This document shows, in pieces, positions 53,670 to 64,000 of a stretch of 64,000 bases of DNA (position 1 is its first letter; each line of letters opens with the position of its first letter). The notes under the pieces were generated by a model. The model ran no database searches, was not told the origin of the DNA, and worked only from the letters and a program-made list of their open reading frames with translations. Origin of the DNA: Cloeon dipterum (taxonomy: Eukaryota > Arthropoda > Insecta > Ephemeroptera > Baetidae). The position numbers and the translations under genes are program-made. The stretch covers positions 1,988,545-2,052,544 of the forward strand of contig NC_088790.1 in the NCBI RefSeq assembly GCF_949628265.1, read 5' to 3'.

Positions 53670-55493
53670 TTTGAAGAGAGTAATTTAATTGAAGACTCGG
53701 CTTGCCATTTATTCGTTTCTCTGCTCCTTATCGTGACCGCTTTGCAGCCAATCAAATCGTCTCTCCGACCTTTCGGGTACATCTCTGATGTTTTTTTTTT
53801 TAATATGGAAATGATAAAAACTTTGTGTTCAAGTATTTGTTCATTTGAAGGAGGTTCATTCTGCACATTTTATAATTATTATCTCACCTATGCCTCCATC
53901 ACGTTGTGACACAGTGTGAATGGGATTTTCCCTGCCAAATATGTAATCTATAAAACCAGAAAAAGATGGTCCAAACCAGTTTGACCAAAAAATGTGAATT
54001 GAATCATAAGGAAATTTTATTTTGAATCCCAGAGATCTTTTGGAAAGAATCTCAGACCGAGAGAATTTCCAATTTGGCTCCGAACAATGAAAGAACTAGC
54101 CCCAGCAAGAAATTCGATATCCCACGGATACCCAGAAGATATAATTTGGAACAATTTCTCTCGTAAATTGGAGCAGAAAAAAATAAGTCTAGCGCCTGAA
54201 AAATCGAGCGATAGGCAACTGGCACGTCACTCAAGACGCGCGAATTGTCTAGCTCCTACTTTACTGCTAAAAAATACTTAAGTTCTTATGTTAAGTTTCG
54301 AAAATTTCATAGAATCAATTTGTAACCTTTTTTTATTAACATGGTACCTCCGTGTTTTCACTGACAATGAGCGTCTGGAAAGAGCGCGGTACACAAAAAT
54401 ACCAGCCAGTGCGTCGACGTTTTTATACCTCCAAAGATTTTGAAAAAAGATAAAATTTGACAGCTGCCCCCTGTCCCATTTAATTGTTTATAAAGAACCC
54501 ATCTCATACACAACCTCAAAGTTTTCATATTATTATCTTGGAGTGGCGTGATAACCTCGTCCTCAGCTCGTTGACTTTCAATTAGCCTTTGTTATCGGAC
54601 AAACACCACTTGAAAATCGCGACACAATCACGAAATTTCCCCATTTCGCACGGTCAACTCACGTTTTAATAAAATCACCGCATTCAATAATTTAAATTAA
54701 AATAAAATAAAAAAATCATAGTTTTATCTAAATTTAATGAGATAAAAACGTAAAAGTAAAAAAAGAGATTAGCATTTCTCACGTGTTTATCAGAACTGGA
54801 TGAGCAGCTAATTGCATGTTCTTTTTTCTGCTGCGTAGAAATTAGAACTCGTCCCAGCACATACTTGTCTCGTGTCTCGTGAACAGACACGTGCGTCTGT
54901 TATCAAATTTAAAGCGTTTTTGCTGCTCGCAAAATACATCATATACCCATGGCCCCGAATCGGAGATTTTTGTACAGCAGATCTTCCACGTCAAATGAAG
55001 CCGCAGATCATTTTCTCTGGGACGCGACACAAAGAGCTTCACTTTACACGCTGGTAAAACATAAAAGTATAATATTATACATAATTATAGCTTTGATTTC
55101 CTCCTAATCGACAGTAATCCGTCCCTTCCACTACTCGTTACAACTGAAACATGGGCACTGCCAGCTAAAAAGCTAGAACACCCTTTAAATAATGGCTGTT
55201 GAACACTTAAAAGACTGAAAACAACTGAAATTTGTGAAATTTGCTTGCATTGCACGAAAAGCCATGCTTTCGGTGACACGCTGCTTTCCCGCCAAATCTG
55301 ATTGAATTGCGCCGCACGAAGCGGCCATGTTTGTTTTGATATCACTGGAAACATTTATACCGTCTCCCGTGGTTTCGTAGTTTTCGTTGAAACTATTCAG
55401 TTTTTCCCGGCTGCTGCTGACTTTTCCAAGTTTTCGCTTAATTTCTAAGTAAACGACGACCCGGCAGCCGAGCCTAAACTAAATTCATCGATC
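53670..55493. other. Intergenic between divergent esterase and SARNP
   Basis: Contains one partial family 7 element at about 54,102-54,165 (CAGCAAGAAATTCGATATCC) and otherwise AT-rich DNA. Short open frames here have no recognisable similarity. The SARNP 5' flank (55,250-55,490) shows a pyrimidine-rich stretch but no clear core promoter motif. Confidence 0.55.
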
Positions 55494-56451
55494 ATGGATG
55501 TTTCTAAACTGAAGGTTTGTCCGAAATCGCCGTTTGATTCAAGCGCGGCCGGCATCACAGTAAAAAATCTTTGTTTTTATGTTTCGCAGGTTGCGGAAAT
55601 TAAAAAAGAGCTGAAAGACAGGGGCCTGAACACAGTAGGCAACAAACAGGAGCTGCTCACCAGACTTCAGGAAGCCCTGGACGCCGAGGAAATCGGTCAA
55701 GGTACGTTTTTAGTCTTTAGTCCAAAGAAAAAATTCTTGGAAGGAAAATTCCGTCGCCTAAATTTCAACGAGAATTGTCCGAATTTTTTACTAAGCATTT
55801 TTAATTTTTTACGCAGTTGATGAAGACGAGCATTTAAACGGAGCGGAGGAGGCGGTGGTTGACGAGGTGGAGGACGTCAAAGAGGAAGACGCGACGGCCG
55901 TCAAGGAGGAGAAACAGACCAAGAAAATCGTGCTAAAACGGCAGGTGGAGTTCCCCGAAGAAGCCGTGGTGGCGAGAGCGGTGGCGCCAAAGCAGGAAAT
56001 CACTGGCCCTGACGCCGGGGCCATCGCCAGCAGCGCTAAGAGCAGCCTGACGCCCGAGGAGCGGATGGCGCTGCGGGCCAAACGCTTCGGCCCCACGGAG
56101 ACGACGCCGGCCGCGCCAGCGGCCCCCACGCCCGCCGCGGCCGCGCCCAAGACGGACGTGGCCGAGCCGGCGGCCAAAATAGCCAAGGTGGAGCTGAGCG
56201 ACGAGCAGAAGGAGCGGCTGAGGAAGCGGGCCGAGCGCTTCGGCACCTCCGTGTCGCCGCTGATCGAGGTGGTCGACGCCGAGGAGAAGCGACGCCAGCG
56301 CCAGGAGCGATTTTCCACCGCCTCCGACCCCTCCGACGCCGCCCCTGCTGACGCCATCGGCGTAGCCCCCGTCGTCGAGCCGGCGACCATCAAGGTGTTG
56401 AGCCTCGAGGAGAGGAAGAAGCTCAGGGCTGATCGCTTCAACAAGACGTGA
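55494..56451 (+). CDS. SARNP: SARNP (SAP domain ribonucleoprotein, Tho1/CIP29 family)
   Basis: Nuclear RNA/DNA-binding partner of the helicase UAP56/DDX39B in the TREX mRNA-export machinery. Exons 55,494-55,514; 55,590-55,701; 55,817-56,451 (768 nt, 255 aa). The N-terminal SAP motif spans about residues 1-40: MDVSKLKVAEIKKELKDRGL then GNKQELLTRLQEAL. An acidic stretch follows. The C-terminal half holds four spaced copies of a helix-forming R.{2}RF motif: RMALRAKRFG, RLRKRAERFG, RRQRQERF and KKLRADRF, the last at the extreme C-terminus. In yeast Tho1 and human SARNP such repeats bind several UAP56 copies. Ala/Pro linkers separate them. The start is fixed by the SAP helix; AATAAA at 56,596-56,601 is a likely poly(A) signal. 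Confidence 0.95.
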
Positions 56452-57525
56452 TCCCTGACTCCCCTCCAGCCGCGTGCATGCGTTTCCATTGACTCAAGAT
56501 CGTAAAATATTGTGAATGTTTGCGAATGTGTTTGCAGGTCATCTTTGCTTTGAATGCATTTCTAGGGAGGTCCCTCCCGACACACTGAAAATGCCAATAA
56601 AAATTCTTAGGCAGAATCAAATTATGGATTTTTGTCGATTTTTTGCGCCTGCACCACATTGTTTTTTTTATTTTTCCCCGTTTGATGGTATCTTTTTGTG
56701 ATCGTTGGTGTTCGAAGCCGCCAATAGATGGCGCCACTGTATAATTTCGATTTTAATTAAGAGTCAATATCCTGCTGCTGTGCATTATACTTGCAGAATT
56801 ATTTTACTCTTTAGACATGCTGAAAACAAAATTCAGTCCATCCATTAGCTGTAGAAGGATTTTAATTAAAGGCGGTTTTCACGAATCTTAGGCGATTGGC
56901 TGAACCGATATTGGTTTTCAGCACGTCAAATGAAATTATATTCAGAGAAAAATGCACAATGGTAGGATTGAGTCTGAAATCAAAGCGTAAGTGCATTAAA
57001 ATCCAAAATATACTGTGGCGCCATCTGTAAGCGGCTTACCTACGTGGTGAATAAAAAAACAACGAATCCAACGAATTAAAATCGCGAACTGGTTCACTAG
57101 GACTGGCGAGTACGCCATGTTTTCACACGCCTCTTTATGACGTCATTTAATCAGCTTTACTAGAGATTAGCAATTTTTTGAGGGGTTATGGCTAGCATCC
57201 AACATGGCGGACCATCTGATCTGACATGAATTCGTCTTGTGTATAAATATGTCATGTTGGCAACAGTTGAACAGATAATCAGTTGGCAGCCCAGCCCATG
57301 TTAGACCACTGTCTGTGTTTACAAACTTGCTTGAGCAGCAATCATGTCCTATTTAGCTCACACTTAAACTTTTATTTTCTTAATTATATGATATTAAATT
57401 TCGTTCAGATTTTTAACAAATAGTTTCGTTCGGTTTACATATTTTACTCTACTTGAAAGGTGAATTTTGAAGCGAATGATACCAGCTGAAACTGTAAACA
57501 ATAATCAACTCTGATTCAGATCAAG
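56452..57525. other. Intergenic, SARNP 3' side to XRN1 5' side
   Basis: Holds the SARNP poly(A) signal, a family 10 element at 56,945-57,060, and a GCCGCCAATAGATGGCGCC mini-palindrome near 56,718. The XRN1 upstream flank (57,200-57,525) shows no clear promoter motif. Confidence 0.6.
56945..57060. repeat. Short dispersed repeat, family 10, copy b
   Basis: Begins AATGCACAATGGTAGGATTG and carries TGTGGCGCCATCTGTAAGCG; same layout as 11,155-11,275. Confidence 0.65.
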
Positions 57526-60500
57526 ATGGGCATCCCGAAATTCTTCAGGTGGATCAGCGAGAGGTATCCCTGCCTCAACGAACTGATCCACGAGCATCAG
57601 GTAAATTAAATACTATTATAAATTGGACAAAAAAGCTGAATCTCTTGTAGGTTCCCGAGTTTGACAACATTTACCTCGACATGAACGGCATAATTCACAA
57701 CTGCTCGCACCCGAACGACAACCACAACCACCGCATCACGCAGACCGAGATATTCAAAGGGATTTTCGCGTACATTGAGCGTCTGATCGGAATGGTGCGT
57801 CCTCGTCAACTCATCTTTTTCGCCGTCGACGGCGTTGCGCCGAGGGCTAAGATGAACCAGCAGCGCGCCCGTCGCTTCAGGGCGGCCAAGGATGCTGCTT
57901 CTCAGGCCGAGAGGGAGAAGAAGAACAATGAAAAGGCACTGCACCTTTTATTCGCTGAAAGAGCCATCCAGCTAATGGTTTAGTGTTCTAGATCGAGGGC
58001 AGCGGCGACCGCTTTGACTCGAATTGCATCACGCCTGGCACCGAATTTATGGTGCGGTTGCAAGCCCAGCTCGAGTATTTTGTGCAGCTTAAAATGAGCA
58101 CTGACCCAATTTGGCAAAGACCTCGAATTGTCCTCTCTGGTCATGAGGTGCCAGGCGAAGGCGAGCACAAAATCATGGATTACATTCGGTAATTAGTTAT
58201 TTATTTTTAAATAAGAATTCCTCGGATTAATTTCAGTTTTCAGGTACTTGAAAGTGCAACCTGAGTACAATCCAACAACGAGGCATTGCCTGTACGGTCT
58301 TGACGCGGATTTGATGATGCTCGGCCTGTGCACTCACGAGCCAAATTTTTCGCTGCTCCGTGAAGAGGTGAGCCGCAATTTGTATTTTCCAGCCTACAGT
58401 CTCGTGTTCGCAGGTGAAATTCTCGTCGCAAGCCCAAAAAACGATAGCTTCCCCAGCCGAAATTCGATTTTTCCTGCTGCACTTGTCACTCTTCCGCGAA
58501 TATTTGGATTTGGAATTTTCCATGCTGAAACACTCGCTGAGTTTCGGCTACGACCTGGAGCGCATTATAGATGACTGGATCATCATTTGCTACCTGGTCG
58601 GCAACGATTTCCTGCCGCACCTGCCGAGCTTGCACATCGCTGCCGGCGCCCTGCCGCTCATGTACCGGCTCTACATGAAGGTTTTGCCGACGCTAGACGG
58701 TGTGTAAACGCTCCAGACCATTTAGAATCTTAGTAGTCGCAATTTTGGGAGAAATTGTTCGTGAAACTCATCGGGAATATTCAATATTTAAATTCTGGCT
58801 CCAAATTTGAACTCCTCAGGTTTGAAATCATATGAAACGACATCAAACTCGAAAATTAGCGTTTTACCCTTAGGGTCACGTCAGGGTTGGACCCTGAAGG
58901 TTGGAGTTGACCCTAATGATTCAAGTTTGCTTTCCAAAGTATGATTTAAAAATTGGACCGCGAAAGGGAGAGTCTGACCTTCAGGGTTCGACCTTGACGT
59001 TACCCTGATTTAAAAAACATGAGTAAAGTTATTGTATTAGATGTCCCTGTAAGTTTTAAATATGAATCCAAAGGACTAGCTTAGAACCTCAGTTGTTAGA
59101 CTCAAACATATTTGTTACTATTTACTCTAGCATTTCTGGATTTAAAATTTTATCAGATGTCAATTGCAATCGTCAGGGTCTGACCCTGATGTTACCCTGA
59201 AGGTCTAAACACGAATTATCGATTTTGGAGTCATTTCTTAGTTTTTGACCCTGAGAAATCGAAATTTGAAATCATAATCGATATCAGAGCATCCGTTGAA
59301 TCGTTGAATTTCTTTCTAGGCTACATAAACGAGGCGGGAACAATAAACATGGACAGATTCATCGCGTTCATGGACGAGCTCGGCCAATACGACTTTGAAG
59401 AATTCGCAAACATGAACCCTGACGTGGAAATGCCTGAGGAAAAATATAGCAAGAAGAAGACTGACGACCTGGCCAGCCTGCTGGCCAGCACAGACTTTGC
59501 AAGTTTCCCTTTAACGCGATTCGCATGGAAAATAACAATGGTCGATGCAGTTGGACGAAGTGGAGGAGGAGGATGAGGCGTGCCAGGTCTTCAGCAAACA
59601 CCCCACAAGGGAGCTGTCCAAGGACACCCTACACTTGGAATTTTACCAACACAAACGGCACTACTACACGGAAAAATTGAATTATGCAAAAGTTACAGAG
59701 TAAATATCAAGAAACTTTCAATTCAATCGATTTTTTAATATGAAAATGATCGCGTCGCAGGGAGAAGCTGCAAGACCTGGCCGAAGAGTATTTGCGCGGC
59801 GTGCAGTGGGTGGCGCACTACTATTACGATGGGGTGGCCTCATGGGCGTGGTACTACCCGCACCACTACGCGCCGTACGCGTCGGACGTGGCGGCGTTCG
59901 CCATCAGGCCGAGCAAAGGGTACCACTTCAGCAAGGGCACCCCCTTCCTGCCGTTCCAGCAGCTGCTTGGCGTGCTGCCGGCCGCCAGCAGGGTGCTGCT
60001 CCCTCGCGCCTACCACCCGCTCATGCTGATGCAGACCTCGCCGCTCAAGCATTTTTACCCTGAGGACTTTGACACCGACCTCAACGGCAAAAAGCAGGAC
60101 TGGGAGGCCGTCGTGCTTATCCCCTTCATTGACGAAAAGTTGCTCTTGGACGCCATGGCCACCGTCGAACACCACCTCACCCCTGAGGAAGTGGCAAGGA
60201 ATCGACACAGGCATGTTGTTCTTGTTAAATTTTTTTTTTCATTTTAGTTCTACAAAGTTGTCTTAAAGAATCTCGGATTGCATTTTTGACTTCAAATTTC
60301 AACTCTTTGGCGTATAAATTATATAGATAGATACCAAACTCGACAATTCGTGACACTTCAGGGTTGGACCCTGAAGGTAGAAATTTACCATTTTAACGTA
60401 TCATGATCCGGTTTTCTTAATCACTCTTAAGGTTGCTAGATTGGACCAAATTAGGCAGAATTTAACTTTCAGGGTCCAACCCTGACTTGACCCTTAAGGT

Positions 60501-63500
60501 TAAAAACGCGAATTATCCAGTTTGGTGTCTTTTTATAGGTTTTCCACCCGGTGCAATACAAATATGGTGTCAAATTTTAGTATTTAACTCACCAAACGAG
60601 AGTTAAAAATTTATTCTGATAAATTTTTCGTAAAGTTAATTATTTTCCTTTTCAGCATTGCCATCGAGTACACTTACTCTCGTCACTCGATCGGGCCCGT
60701 GAAAGCGACCGAGTATTTCCCCAAAGTGGCCCGGAATCACGCTATAGCCCAGCCGGTGCCCGATCTGAACGTTGCGCCCCATTTGTTGGTGAAGGGCCCG
60801 TGTCCGCGGATCGACCGCAGCTTGTTTGTGCCAGGCTTTCCCACGTTCCGCCACATTGAGTTCACGACGCGGCTTGAGTCGATCGGGGTGAAGGTTTTCG
60901 ACTCGCCGGCGCAGAAGGACCGGCCGACCATGGTGCTCAGGTTGAAGCCGATTGCGCTCAAGAGCTCCGCCGACTTCCAGCACCTGCTCGGCACCTCTGT
61001 GTGGGTGCACTATCCGCACTTGCAAGAGGCAATCGTCGAGGCTGTCGTCGACAGGGCGCAAACGCTGACCCTGAGCAAAGCGAACGGAAACAGGGAAATC
61101 ATCGAGGCCAGCACTGAAGAGACCCAGTTTGTCAGGGCATCAAAGGATATTTTAGAAAGGTTACATTTGCTTTATAATCACTTGCCTCTTTTTTTCTGTA
61201 AAGAACAGACTAACCTAAAAATTAAAAAAAAATTAGATAAAAATTAAAACTAACTAAACTGAAAACTAGGGAAAATTGTTTAAATTTGTTAAATTGGAAG
61301 AAATTAAAAAAATATACAATATATTTTCAGGTACTATGGAAGGCTAGGGATAGTTGTTGGAGAAATAAACGTGGTGTTGAAAGTGCGCATTCTGGAGGGC
61401 AGGACGTTTTCCTACTCGGTTCACGGAAAGGTGACCGTCGAGAAAAAGGCGAGTTTTTGTCACTCTCTGCGACAGCAAATTGACTTATTAAATTTATTCG
61501 CAGTGGGCCGCAGTGGAGGAGAGTTTCGCCGCGCAAACTGTGGTTCCAACTCTCAAAGCTTTAGCTCCACAAATTTCTCAGTTCGATTCCGTACACGATG
61601 TTTTCAAGGTGGACTCTCTTTGCTTCCTCACTCACGCCCAGAACTACGGCTACCCAGCCAAGGTAGCTGATTGTTTTCCTGTTACAAAGGTGACCAAAAT
61701 GAAATGAAACCTTTATTTTCTCAACAGGTTTTGCCGCCAAATAAACCAAACAGAGTAAACGTGGAAGTGCAAATTCCTCAAGACCCGCCTCTCGATAAAA
61801 TGCTGAGCACGATGGAGGCTAACAGTATGGCCTATCTGCCATGTAAGTTGGAATTGCGTTGATAATTAAAATACTGTGTATATTAGACGGTTTGATAGTA
61901 GCAAAAATCTCTCTTCAGCTGAGATAAAAAATAAAGAGACAGGGAGTTTTCCTCTGAGCCAAAAATCGGCAAAGTATCGCATTTTGGCTTCAAAATCAAT
62001 CAATCGACGCGTTTTGAACATTTTATATAAGTGCAGATTTGAAGGGCGGCAGCTATCGGGTCTAGAAGTCGCAAAAATAACGTATTTTTTTATTTTTGCA
62101 CCCAAATTAAAAATTCATACCATGCTACAAATATCATTAAAATAATAAAACCGTAAAAGCTGTAAAAGCATTTTTAAATAATAATAATTGTAACATGTGT
62201 ATTTATTTATGGCTCAATTTTTAGTGGCGGACATATTTGAAAATATCCTCTGCCTCAATTTACTGGAACCCTTCATTTCTAGGCATCAAAGTGTGCCGGT
62301 TCGTGGGCCTGCCCGCCGCCACGGTGTCCAAAGTGACCGGCGTGCTGCTGATGGCGAACCCGAAGGAGCCTCGCAACCGAATAAACATCGGACTGGGTCT
62401 GAAAATGCACATGCAGAACAAGGCGGTTCCGGGTTACGCCAAGAGGGACAACAACGAGTGGAGCTACTCGCAGAAGGCGGTCGACCTGCTGCGCGAGTAC
62501 ATTCGCCGCTTCCCCGAGGTGTTCAGCTTCTTGCAGTGCAGCAGGGACAGGCCGCAGAACAGAAACGAGTACATCAAGTCCACAGACATCTTCACCCTCA
62601 ACTGGTAGTTTTATTCATTTATTTTAAAAAGTAAAGTCTGCTAAAAGCGGCTCTTTTGCAGCGACGAGCGGCTGGAGGAGCTGAAAAAGTGGCTCTCAGA
62701 GCAGGCCGGCAGCAGGATGGACGCGAGGAAGTGCGACTCCCTCGCGCTTGATCCGCTTGACGTGCTGGCGCTCGAGAAAATGATCAGTCAGTGGAGTGCA
62801 CACAAGGTCGACGCATGCACACGCAAGCTTGAGCTTGATCCTCAGTTTTTGTTTAAGGTATAACGAACACCAGCTGGAAATTTTTACCAATTTAGGTCAT
62901 TTTTCGGAGCAAAAAAAGTCTAGCAATATGGGAAAATGTTTTGGTCTTTTTGGTGATACCTCTTAATGTATTTTTACGAATTTGATTATTATTTTTTATT
63001 TATTAATTTTTCCTTTTATTATTGAAGTTTGTGGTGTATAATCTTTTTTCCGTTCGGTTCATAGAGGGCATAATGGATTAATAATTACATTTCAATAGAC
63101 ATAAATCCAAACTTTAAAAATAAGCTAAAAAGGAAGGATCAAATAATTAAAAAACTAAAAATTATTTTAAAAGGCTTTTGAAATTTAGAAAATGCATTTA
63201 AAAGTGGTCCCAAGACAAGTTTGGACTTTGCACAAAGTTTAATAGCGATCGATTTTTTGTTTTCAAGAAATTATATTTCAAAATTCGAAAAAATATGAAT
63301 TTTTTAAATTAATATTTTTGAAACTCCAAATCTTGGGTTCTAACTACCAGAATTGCGAAAACTACCCACCGCTGGACTCATATCGACCTGCTGAAGAGTT
63401 TAGGGGTGCTTCCACCACAAAGTTGCTCTCCTTCAACCCCCTGGAAAAAATAAAAAATTTTATTCAGTTAATTTTTAGTTTATTTTTGAATATTTAGAAA

Positions 63501-63960
63501 GAAGAGACTGGGTAGTAGATGGGAGTAAAAATATTTTTAATCCCAGAGGAAGCATACAATTTTTTAACAAAATTGTAGCAATCGTGTTGAAAGGGGATGG
63601 GGGTGTGCACCCCTAAACATTTTGGCTGGTTAGTGGTGATCTAGACGAGTCTAACGGTGGGTAATTTTTGCAATTCTGATAAGAACCCGAGATTTGGAGG
63701 TGCAAAGAACCCAAGAAATCGAAAAATGTAATTTTTTTAATGTTTGAAGAGGAAAATTTTGAAAACCTTAAATAAAACCAGGCTGGATTTTTCTTATTAT
63801 ATTATTGTTATTTGACGAAGGAAAAATGTTAAATTGCAGCCTGTGATGGACTTTGGGCCAGTCATAGTGGACCCCACAGTGGAATTCCTCTTGCTGGACA
63901 GAGTGGTCTGCGTTCGAGAGGACTTTTCGGTGCCTCTGGGCCTCATGGGAACTGTCATAG
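57526..63960 (+). CDS. pcm: XRN1/pacman 5'-3' exoribonuclease, 3' part off the window
   Basis: Cytoplasmic exonuclease that degrades decapped mRNA 5' to 3'. Fifteen exons: 57,526-57,600; 57,651-57,935; 57,992-58,188; 58,244-58,367; 58,414-58,699; 59,320-59,498; 59,551-59,699; 59,761-60,210; 60,656-61,159; 61,331-61,448; 61,504-61,662; 61,728-61,842; 62,283-62,604; 62,662-62,857; 63,840-63,960 (1,093 codons so far, against about 1,700 in animals). Catalytic blocks seen: [85 protein letters not shown], and further on [34 protein letters not shown] and the domain ending MGTVIG. These acidic residues bind the metal ions. [17 protein letters not shown] marks XRN1 rather than XRN2. Four introns must start with GC. 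Splicing continues with GTAAGG at 63,961. Confidence 0.97.
58835..59250. repeat. Family 5 palindromic repeats in XRN1 intron 5
   Basis: CATCAAACTCGAAAATTAGC, AGGGTCACGTCAGGGTTGG and ACCCTGAAGGTT are followed by inverted forms at about 58,975 and 59,175 (CAGGGTCTGACCCTGATGTT, AACACGAATTATCGATTTTG). They fill most of this 620-bp intron. Confidence 0.75.
60330..60545. repeat. Family 5 palindromic repeat in XRN1 intron 8
   Basis: Left arm ACCAAACTCGACAATTCGTG, CAGGGTTGGACCCTGAAGG; right arm CAGGGTCCAACCCTGACTTG, ACGCGAATTATCCAGTTTGG. About 215 bp, imperfect palindrome. Confidence 0.8.
63325..63715. repeat. Family 1 half copies in XRN1 intron 14
   Basis: At 63,325-63,440 lies a right-arm type copy (CCAAATCTTGGGTTCTAAC, GAATTGCGAAAACTAC, CTCCTTCAACCCC), and at 63,580-63,715 a left-arm type copy (GGGGATGGGGGTGTGCACCC, AACGGTGGGTAATTTTTGCA, CCCGAGATTTGGAGGTGCAA). 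Together they face each other as in the 3,655-3,905 foldback, separated by about 140 bp. Confidence 0.7.
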
Positions 63961-64000
63961 GTAAGGCTGGACGAAAAACTGTCCATCAGCGTCTTTTATT

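Noticed and set aside
57936-57984. Reading straight through after exon 2 of XRN1
   Set aside because: The frame reaches a stop at once; joining by the GC-AG intron restores the XRN1 sequence [14 protein letters not shown].
1-64000. tRNA, rRNA, CRISPR arrays, viral or transposase genes
   Set aside because: None seen. Looked for tRNA B-box-like and clover-leaf patterns and for catalytic transposase or reverse-transcriptase motifs by eye; a tRNAscan or profile search would be needed to exclude degenerate ones.

Overview
The window is eukaryotic DNA, almost certainly from an insect. Genes are split by GT-AG introns, exons are GC-rich, introns are AT-rich, and many short foldback repeats are present. 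The TCF/pangolin HMG and C-clamp sequences are of the insect type. I cannot fix the order. All exon models below come from reading splice sites, phase and protein similarity by eye; no alignment or RNA evidence was available.

Left half (1-32 kb): the 3' part of a very large pangolin (TCF/LEF) gene on the + strand, with the nuclear effector of Wnt signalling spread over at least nine exons in about 17.7 kb. The beta-catenin-binding first exons are not seen, so they lie upstream. The first 11.7 kb holds no exon I can support and is probably intron. This gene is the most interesting part. It has two phase-matched alternative second halves of the HMG box, an optional upstream exon part with two perfect PxDLS (CtBP-type) motifs and its own ATG, a 198-nt phase-neutral cassette, and alternative 3' exons that would break or extend the C-clamp region.

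Right half (32-64 kb): a compact series of eight genes. They are a CCDC181-like coiled-coil protein (+), retromer subunit Vps26 (-), peroxiredoxin-4 (-), a synaptophysin-family protein (-), a chondroitin 4-sulfotransferase of the CHST11 type (+), a secreted type-B carboxylesterase (-), SARNP (+), and the 5' two-thirds of the exonuclease XRN1/pacman (+, running off the right edge). Synaptophysin and the sulfotransferase are divergent with about 540 bp between start codons. No common pathway links these neighbours. Four are loosely secretory or endosomal (Vps26, Prx4, synaptophysin, sulfotransferase) and two act on mRNA (SARNP, XRN1).

The non-coding DNA is dominated by at least ten families of short dispersed, mostly palindromic repeats (MITE-like, no transposase seen) plus degenerate tandem repeats. 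One family carries perfect GTCACGTGAC sites, and the same 10-mer sits 116 bp upstream of the Vps26 start codon. XRN1 appears to use four GC-AG introns.
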